Origin: Eledone cirrhosa
Taxonomy: Eukaryota > Mollusca > Cephalopoda > Octopoda > Eledonidae
Direction of reading: 5' to 3'
Assembly (NCBI GenBank): GCA_964016885.1
Contig: OZ024741.1
Span: 26,544,435-26,608,434 of the forward strand
DNA length: 64,000 nucleotides
Shown: positions 57,153-64,000 of the stretch, in pieces
How the letters are laid out: each line of letters opens with the position of its first letter
Numbering within the stretch: the first letter of the stretch is position 1
The notes under the pieces: model-generated
What the model saw: only the letters and a program-made list of their open reading frames with translations
Told to the model about the DNA's origin: nothing
The model's database searches: none
Made by a program: the position numbers and the translations under genes

Positions 57153-59717
57153 CACATATACACAATCACAACACAGTAGACATACACACAATTACAACAT
57201 AGTAGACATACACACAATTACAACACAGTAGACATATACACACAATCACAACACAGTAGACATACACACAATTACAACACAGTAGACATATACACAATTA
57301 CAACACAGTAGACATACACACAATTACAACACAGTAGACATACACACAATTACAACACAGTAGACATACACACAATTACAACACAGTAGACATACACACA
57401 ATTACAACACAGTAGACACATACACACAATTACAACACAGACATACACACAATTAGAACACAGTAAACACATACACACAATAGACACATACACACAATTA
57501 CAACACAGACATACACACAATTACAACACAGTAGACATACACACAATTACAACACAGTAGACATATACACAATTACAACACGGTAGACACATACACACAA
57601 TTACAACACTGTAGACATACACACAATCACAACACAGTAGACACATACACACAATTACAACACAGTAGACATACACACAATTACAACACAGTAGACACAT
57701 ACACACAATTACAACACAGTAGACACATACACACAATTACAACACAGCAGACACACACAATTACAACACTGTAGACATACACACAGTTACAACACTGTAG
57801 ATATACACACAGTTACAACACAGTAGACATACACACAATTACAACACTGTAGACACACACACACAATCACAACACAGCAGACACACACAATTACAACACT
57901 GTAGACATACACACAGTTACAACACTGTAGATATACACACAGTTACAACACTGTAGACATACACACAATTACAACGCAGTAGACACATACACACAATTAC
58001 AACGCAGTAGACATACACACAATCACAACACAGTAGACACATACACACAGTTACAACACAGTAGACATACACACAATTACAACACTGTAGACATACACAC
58101 AATCACAACACAGTAGACACATACACACGATTACAACACAGTAGACATACACACAATCACAGCACAATAGACATACACACAATTACAACACAGTCGACAT
58201 ACACACAATTACAACACAATAGACATATACACAAATACAACACAGTAGACATATACACAATTACAACACTGTAGACATATACACAATCACAACACAGTAG
58301 ACACATACACACAATCACAACACTGTAGACATACACACAATCACAACACAGTAGACATACACACAATCACAACACAAAAGACACATACACACAATCACAA
58401 CACTGTAGACATACACACAATCACAACACTGTAGACATATACACAATTACAACACAGTAGACACAACATACACACAATCACAACACTGTAGACATACACA
58501 CAATCACAACACAGTAGACATACACACAATCACAACACAAAAGACACATACACACAATTACAACACAGTAGACATCCACACAATCACAACACAGTAGACA
58601 CATACACACAATCACAACACAGTAGACATACACACAATTACAACACTGTAGACATATACACAATCACAACACAGTAGACACATACACACAACCACAACAC
58701 AGTAGACATACACACAATCACAACATAGTAGACACATACATACAATTACAACACAGTAGACATACACACAACCACAACACAGTAGACATACACACAATCA
58801 CAACACAGTAGACATATACACACAGTTACAATACAATAGACATATACACAATCACAACACAGACACATACACACAATTACAACACTGTAGACATACACAC
58901 AATCACAACACACTAGACATACACACAATTACAACACAGTAGACACATACACACAATTACAACACTGTAGACATACACACAATTACAACACTGTAGACAT
59001 ACACACAATTACAACACAGTAGACACATACACACAATTACAACACTGTAGACACATACACACAATTACAACACTGTAGACACATACACACAATTACAACA
59101 CAGTAGACACATACACACAATTACAACACAGTAGACATACACACAATTACAACACTGTAGACACACACACAATCACAACACAGTAGACACATACACACAA
59201 TCACAACACAATAGACACATACACACAATTACAACACAGCAGAAACACACACAATTGCAACACTGTAGACACATACACACAATTACAACACAGTAGACAC
59301 ATACACACAATCACAACACAGTAGACACATACACACAATTACAACACAGTAGACATACACACAACCACAACACAGTAGACATACACACAATCACAACACA
59401 GTAGACATATACACACAGTTACAATACAGTAGACATATACACAATCACAACACAGTAGACACACACACACAATCACAACACAGTAGACATACACACAATC
59501 ACAACACAGTAGACATACACACAATTACAACACTGTAGACATACACACAATTACAACACAGTAGACACATACACACAATTACAACACTGTAGACACATAC
59601 ACACAATTACAACACTGTAGACACATACACACAATTACAACACAGTAGACATACACACAATTACAACACTGTAGACATACACACATACACACAATTACAA
59701 CACAGCAGACACACACA

Positions 59718-60182
59718 ATCATCATCATCATCATCATCGTTTAACGTCCCTGTTCCACGCTTGCATGGGATTAGACGGGAGTTTTCCCACTTGAGGCAAC
59801 AGTGGTTGTCTTGCTCGCATAGGACTGTCTGGCGGGTTTTCTACAGCTGGATGCCCTTCCTAACACCAACCACATTTACAGTGTGGGGCTGGGAGGTTTT
59901 TACCGTTTTGCCTACACGGACACATTACAGCGTGGACTGTCTGGCGTGTTTTCTACAGCTGGATACCCTTCCTAACACCAACCACATTTACAGTGTGGGA
60001 CTGGGAGGTTTTTACCGTGTTGCCTACACGGTCACATTACAGCGTGGACTGTGTGTTTTTTTGTCGTGACACCTACACGATCTCGTTTGTTTCGGCCTGG
60101 ATGTTGTGGCACCAACATAACTTTACATTGAAAGGGGCGGTGTGGATGGGGTGGGGGTGGTGGGACGGGGGTGTATTTTGTT
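59718..60182 (-). mobile_element. Second retrotransposon 3' end inserted in the satellite
   Basis: Starts with (ATC)7 fused to the satellite phrase ACACACAATC, then CGTTTAACGTCCCTGTTCC, two UTR modules, and ends at GGGTGTATTTTGTTA without reaching the ORF. Same orientation as the 56605 copy but a different breakpoint, so likely an independent insertion. Confidence 0.92.
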
Positions 60183-60290
60183 ACACACAATTACAACACA
60201 GTAGACATACACACAATTACAACACAGACATACACACAATCACACAGTAGACACATACACACAATTACACAATAGACACATACACACACA

Positions 60291-60466
60291 TACAATACAG
60301 TAGAGTATATAGATACAGATGTGTACAGACAGTAATTATGTGTGATGGTGCTGCCACCATGATGATAAGGGAGACAACTACAAGATAGTATTTCTCTCCA
60401 TCAATTAACATCTTCAAAGTAAAAAAAAAAAAAAAGATATAAAGAAATAAAAAAAGATTTACTCAC
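60291..60466. other. Intron end next to VPS41 exon
   Basis: Mixed sequence with a poly(A) tract at 60420-60435; no feature besides the donor GTGAGT of the exon at 60467. Confidence 0.6.
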
Positions 60467-60514
60467 TTCTTCAGACTCTTCTTCATCTTTGCCTCCTTCC
60501 TCATCTTTTTCAGT
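60467..60514 (-). CDS. VPS41 exon, acidic N-terminal segment (16 codons)
   Basis: Encodes TEKDEEGGKDEEESEE, the acidic low-complexity stretch that precedes PKLKYERL in animal VPS41. Acceptor CTCTCTTTCAG, donor GTGAGT; 48 nt, phase 0 both ends, joining directly to the EAEPKLKYERL exon. It has no ATG, so at least one upstream exon is needed. On its own an acidic micro-exon would be weak evidence; its position, phase and splice sites make it convincing. Confidence 0.82.
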
Positions 60515-60939
60515 CTGAAAGAGAGAAATAGGATGGAACTGTTATTAAAGATACACAGCAACACAGACACTAATGTACTAACAGTCAAGATGTTGTTGGT
60601 GGTGGTGGTGGTCATGGTGGTGTTGATATTACTTTATTCTCAATGTACTGTAATGATTTAGCAGAAAATATCTAAAAACAAGTTTGTTAATTCAAATGTG
60701 TAGTGTCTTTGATAGTGGACAGATCATTGTGAACATTTACAGTATTAGAGTAAAGAAGACATTCATTTTTAATGTGATGCAGTCATAATGGTGTTTTATA
60801 CATTTCAAGAATGTTTTACTAATGTAGTTTCATGTGGTACAGGACGTTAAGAGTTAATGGAAAAATTCAAATATACTGGCAAGCAGAAATCACTTCTTGC
60901 AAGAGTGTAGAGATGAATGGTAGCCTGGTAGAGCCCTGC
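60515..60939. other. Unassigned intronic stretch
   Basis: A small (GGT)n tract near 60600; otherwise nothing recognised. Confidence 0.45.
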
Positions 60940-61170
60940 ATCCTGCCATGACTCTCCTTGTCCAAAACTATTCTACTAGGTACAGTTGAAGGAGGGCAAA
61001 GAAGAGGCAGACAAAGAAAATCAGGGCCCAACAGCATCAAGGCCTGAACAGGTCTCAACACTGCAACTCTTCTGGATATGACAGAGGACTGGTGGCAATT
61101 GCTGATTGTTAGAGTATCTAGAGTTGTAGGCTCGCTAACAACTGGCTGTACCAGTATGGGATGATGATGA
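60940..61170 (+). pseudogene. Decayed C-terminus of a non-LTR reverse transcriptase
   Basis: The plus frame from 60961 reads KTILLGTVEGGQRRGRQRKS, an in-frame TGA at 61045, then TGLNTATLLDMTEDWWQL, the arginine-rich and TGL-...-D-W phrases found at the end of many invertebrate elements of this kind. It ends in GATGATGATGATGAT at 61158-61176. It differs from the two intact elements, so it is another family or a deep branch. Confidence 0.7.
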
Positions 61171-61176
61171 TGATGA

Positions 61177-62134
61177 TATATGTAGAAATAATATGGATTA
61201 CAGAAGATTAAATAAAAATCATTTCTCTGTTGGGGGTACTCTCTATACATCAACGTTTCCCCTCACAGATCTCTCTGTTGACCAGGGTACTTTATATCTA
61301 TATAAACCTTGCCCCCAAATCAGTTGTCCAAGTTACACTCAACATACCAATTTTGACCCTGCAAATTTCTTTGTTGCCCATGCTCCAGCCTATAAATCAC
61401 CTTTGACCTCACAACTCACCATTAACAACAAAGACTTCTTGTTCCTCTGGTTCAAAGTCTCTCTTTCACATTATTCTAGGTTCATCTGAGTCTACCACTC
61501 TGTAAATTCCTCTAATAACCAGCAGCTATCATATCTCCATATTAATATTAACATCTATCTCACCTCACCTCTCTCTCAAATCATCAATGTTAGGGACTAT
61601 GTCCTGTACCACATGAAACAACATTAACAAGACATTCTTGGAAAGTACAAAACAGCACTATGATTATATTACGCCAAATTAAAAATTGAAGTCTTTATTT
61701 TAATATTGTCATTTTCACAATGATCAACCTGCTACTAATACTATAAACATTTGAATTAACAAATCCATTTTCAGATATTTTCTAAATCATAAAAGGATGT
61801 TCAATATTTTGCTCCTGTGAAACTCTCTACATCAATCAGTGTCTTCACTGAAAATACTAGATACAAACTTTCCACCATCACAGAGATTCCACAAAATTTC
61901 AAACAGGAATACAGTCAGACTATTATAATCAACTACAACGAACTTAGAAAATTATATAGCAGGACTAAATAATAAGCACCTCAGAAAACATAATAGCAGC
62001 AATCAAACCGCAATTGAAAGTAACAACCTATCTTCATCTTAACTCATTGTACCACACCAAACCATTCCTATCACAGCCCTCCAACACATCTACCCTTTAC
62101 GAAAAAAACATATTTTAATCAACAAGCACTGGTA
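61177..62134. other. Possible upstream remains of a Penelope-like element
   Basis: AT-rich plus-strand sequence leading into the GIY-YIG remnant. I could not align it to reverse-transcriptase motifs, so its nature is open. No host exon recognised. Confidence 0.35.
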
Positions 62135-62558
62135 CATTGTAACTGTAGAAAACTCAATAGTTGTCCCTTATCGTGTAAATGCACGAGTAACAACATTGTC
62201 TACTAGTCCGAAGTTACAATAAGCCATAGCATATTCAGGTATGTGGGGTCCACATCCAACCTTTTTAAGAAAAGATGGTATGTAGATACCCATCCATTTA
62301 AAAATCTGGAACTACGAACCTCTACCTCTTTGGCTAGGAAAATATGGAAATAAAAAAATAAAAAAAATAAAATATAATCTGTCGTGGTCCATTCTACGAT
62401 TCCCCCACTCCTACAGATATGAAAGAAAGGTTTGTGTTTGTGCAATGGAAGTTATGGAAATCTTGACAGGAAAGAAATTACTGAACTATAGACAAGATAA
62501 GATAGCCAACTGTAAACACAAATACCTAAAAACATTTTCTAATTATAACCCTAGCTAA
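62135..62558 (+). pseudogene. Penelope-like element C-terminal GIY-YIG endonuclease remnant
   Basis: Reads HCNCRKLNSCPLSCKC then NNIVY (the Cys-rich linker of Penelope elements), a TAG, then RYVGSTSNLFKKRW and SLARKIWK (GIY-YIG core with conserved Arg and Trp). A TAA and a frame change fall in an A-rich stretch near 62350-62370. The remaining frame gives NLSWSILRFPHSYRYE and LLNYRQDKIANCKHKYLKTF, the typical end with its final Asn-Arg and Cys-His-Lys phrases. These proteins are reverse transcriptases with a C-terminal endonuclease. This copy is inactive. Confidence 0.82.
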
Positions 62559-63244
62559 CCCATGATTAGAACCTATCACTACCTCCATTTCTCAATTTCT
62601 GCCACTTCTATCTCTTTCAATTAGCCAATTTTATTACATAGACAAGTGGTACCAAATCTATTTTAGTTCCACTTTTAACTGTAATTGTCATGCTCATACT
62701 ACTAATATTAAAGAGATTTATGGCCTGTTTATTTTCTTGCCATAGTAGTCAGTCCCATAACTTATCAGATCCCCTTTTATCTATAGATTAACTATTTCTA
62801 AATCACTGACATGTCTAATTTATGTATCACCAAAAATTGCTGGAAGCCCATAGGTCAACTCATCAATCCTCCCTCTTTACATTCTATACTATCACTCAAA
62901 TTCTAAAGATTGTATTTATTTTCTGAAGATTTGTTGAGTTGCAGGGTATTCTGGAAGTATGAATGGAAATATTGATATCTCTAAACAGTCACCCCCGTAG
63001 ATCCTGACATAGCTCAATAATGAAACATGTTAAAATGTATAATTAAGTTTTTCTAATCAAACCCTGACTGTTTTTCCTAACATATTAACTTATACGTACT
63101 CCGTAGATAATTGGAACCTGTAAAATACCTGTGGATTAACACCTAAAATTATATCCAGGACTCATACACGTTGAGAAATCTATTTGGTAAGCTGCTTTTT
63201 CATTAACAGCTGCATAATCACTCCACAAGTTTGATTTTACCAAC
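62559..63244 (+). other. Probable 3' region of the Penelope remnant and unassigned DNA
   Basis: TGAAGATTTGTTGAGTTGCAG and CTCAATAATGAAACATGTT (62920-63035) resemble the non-coding tails that follow Penelope-like genes. The rest is AT-rich with nothing recognised. Confidence 0.4.
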
Positions 63245-63470
63245 GAAAAGCAAAAGCTACTTATCTTCATATATGTGTGTGAAAGCTACTTATCTTCATA
63301 TGTGTGTGTGTGTGTGTGTAGGTATACACATATACATACACTCAAATATATATGTATTTATTTTTGACTGTATGTGAATATATATATATATTTATATATA
63401 TTGGTTTGTGTGTGTGTATATACACACATACATGTATGTTTATATATTTATGTATATTTTCACCTTTTCT
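63245..63470. repeat. TG/TA microsatellites
   Basis: GAAAGCTACTTATCTTCATA occurs twice with (GT)n, then ATATATATTTATATATA and GTGTGTGTATATACACACATAC. Confidence 0.85.
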
Positions 63471-63885
63471 CACTAAATCAATTTGCAACAGCAAAAGGGG
63501 AATGAAGGATAGAGTTTTATTTTGCTTTCCAATTGTATTTTTGGTAATTCCAATAATATAAAATAAACTGACCAAGGAACCATCAATTCGTTGTAGCCAT
63601 TCAGCCATTTAGGGGGGATGGGGGATTCTAGAAATTTCTCTTTTCTTTGTTTTGCTTCAAAATTCCGGTTTGGTGTTGGAGCCAGGAAGTTTTATGGTTA
63701 CATAAACTTTCTGTCCTTAACTGAGAGATTGATGTGTGAAGACTATGGGTTTCAGGTAAAATGAAAGGTGGTGGTGGTGGTAGTATTGGTGGGGAGGCGA
63801 TAGAAATAGAATTTCATTATCAACCCATATATCGGAACCTGAAAGAGAATGTGTTCTGTTGGAGAGAGGAGAGGTGGGAACAACA
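63471..63885. other. Unassigned stretch
   Basis: Mixed sequence with a small (GGT)5 tract near 63768. A minus-strand ATG at 63608 opens a short frame (see rejected items). No gene supported. Confidence 0.4.
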
Positions 63886-64000
63886 GTGTGTATATATATA
63901 TATATATACACAAATACACACATGCATACTTAAATATACATGTACATATACTCACACACACATACATATATGTATATAAATGCATACTCAAATATGCATG
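63886..64000. repeat. TA/CA microsatellite at the window edge
   Basis: (TA)n followed by ACACAAATACACACATGCAT-like and CATATATGTATATAAATGC sequence, running off the right edge. Confidence 0.85.

Larger units (their letters stand above)
54800..60290. repeat. Satellite array, 26/28-bp unit, about 165 copies
   Basis: The unit is AGTAGACATACACACAATTA plus CAACAC (26 bp), with 28-bp units carrying GACACATACAC. Variants are AATCACAAC, AACTACAAC-like changes and CTGTAGAC for CAGTAGAC. Larger duplications exist (spacing 160, 130 and about 595 bp). Two retrotransposon tails interrupt it at 56605-57152 and 59718-60182. The array fills most of the 7.2-kb VPS41 intron. Cys/Val/Tyr-rich minus frames are artefacts. 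Confidence 0.96.
36133..60514 (-). other. VPS41 gene, 5' part (four exons, spliced)
   Basis: Gene-level span of the four exons recognised. VPS41 is a subunit of the HOPS tethering complex that brings late endosomes, autophagosomes and lysosomes together for fusion; the family has an N-terminal beta-propeller, an alpha-solenoid and a C-terminal RING-type domain. Only the acidic N-terminus and the first propeller strands are encoded here, 99 codons in all. Introns are 7,238 bp, 1,942 bp and 14,905 bp, and the one after the last recognised exon is at least 36,132 bp. All four exons are multiples of three with phase-0 junctions. The initiator exon lies upstream of 60514, probably outside the window. 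The identification rests on ordered matches to conserved family phrases, not on a database search. Confidence 0.85.

Noticed and set aside
62203..62445. 80-codon minus frame as a gene
   Set aside because: Antisense to the clearly recognisable Penelope GIY-YIG remnant on the plus strand.
63342..63608. Minus-strand ATG at 63608 (MAEWLQRIDGSL, then GTCAGT) as VPS41 exon 1
   Set aside because: The phase would fit, but the donor is weak and the residues do not match VPS41 beyond MAE and GSL; no independent support.

Overview
The window looks like repeat-swollen intronic DNA from a mollusc nuclear genome, most likely a cephalopod of octopus type. This rests on a tRNA-derived SINE present in about ten copies, an APE-type non-LTR retrotransposon family whose 3' tail (ending in GAT triplets) is scattered everywhere, a Penelope-like remnant, non-autonomous DNA transposons, very long simple tandem arrays, and small spliced exons of a conserved animal gene. 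The species call is inference from repeat style; no bacterial or viral genes are seen.

Host gene. Four short exons on the minus strand (60467-60514, 53133-53228, 51113-51190, 36133-36207) each have consensus splice sites, begin and end in phase 0, and together spell the N-terminal part of VPS41: an acidic stretch, the segment containing PKLKYERL, then KDAASC, FLALGTH and INQIS-type beta-propeller sequence. VPS41 is a subunit of the HOPS late-endosome/lysosome tethering complex. Transcription runs right to left. The start codon lies beyond the right edge, and no later exon was recognised to the left of 36133, so the left 36 kb appears to be one intron. Everything else in the window is intronic.

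Layout. Large tandem arrays: 1-3963 (46/47-bp unit), 5805-7676 (26 then 20 bp), 9258-11651 (28 bp), 12128-16640 (24/26 bp with a 2-kb higher-order duplication), 25980-27290 (CA/C-rich), 27540-31135 and 31232-31790 (two 16-bp families), 38700-40318 (63/68 bp) and 54800-60290 (26/28 bp, interrupted by two retrotransposon tails). Many are open in all three frames of one strand and give giant spurious reading frames.

Mobile elements. Two full-length, apparently intact copies of one non-LTR retrotransposon lie in opposite orientation, 21681-25333 (minus) and 42148-45824 (plus). Each encodes an endonuclease plus reverse transcriptase protein of about 1,060 residues. It carries a C4HC3 (PHD-like) zinc finger placed between RT motif D and the primer-grip motif. 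At least fifteen 5'-truncated copies of the same or a related family are scattered through the window. There are also three copies of a roughly 380-bp MITE, a candidate non-autonomous Helitron (20109-21250), a 0.7-kb near-perfect fold-back palindrome (46776-47510) with a SINE in one arm, remnants of other non-LTR elements, and a decayed Penelope GIY-YIG domain (62135-62558).

How it fits together. The retrotransposon supplies GAT-repeat tails and 3'-UTR modules that are themselves expanded in tandem at several sites, and SINEs, MITEs and tails insert into older repeats. The result is a conserved trafficking gene whose 48-96-nt exons sit in introns of 1.9, 7.2, 14.9 and at least 36 kb made mostly of repeats.
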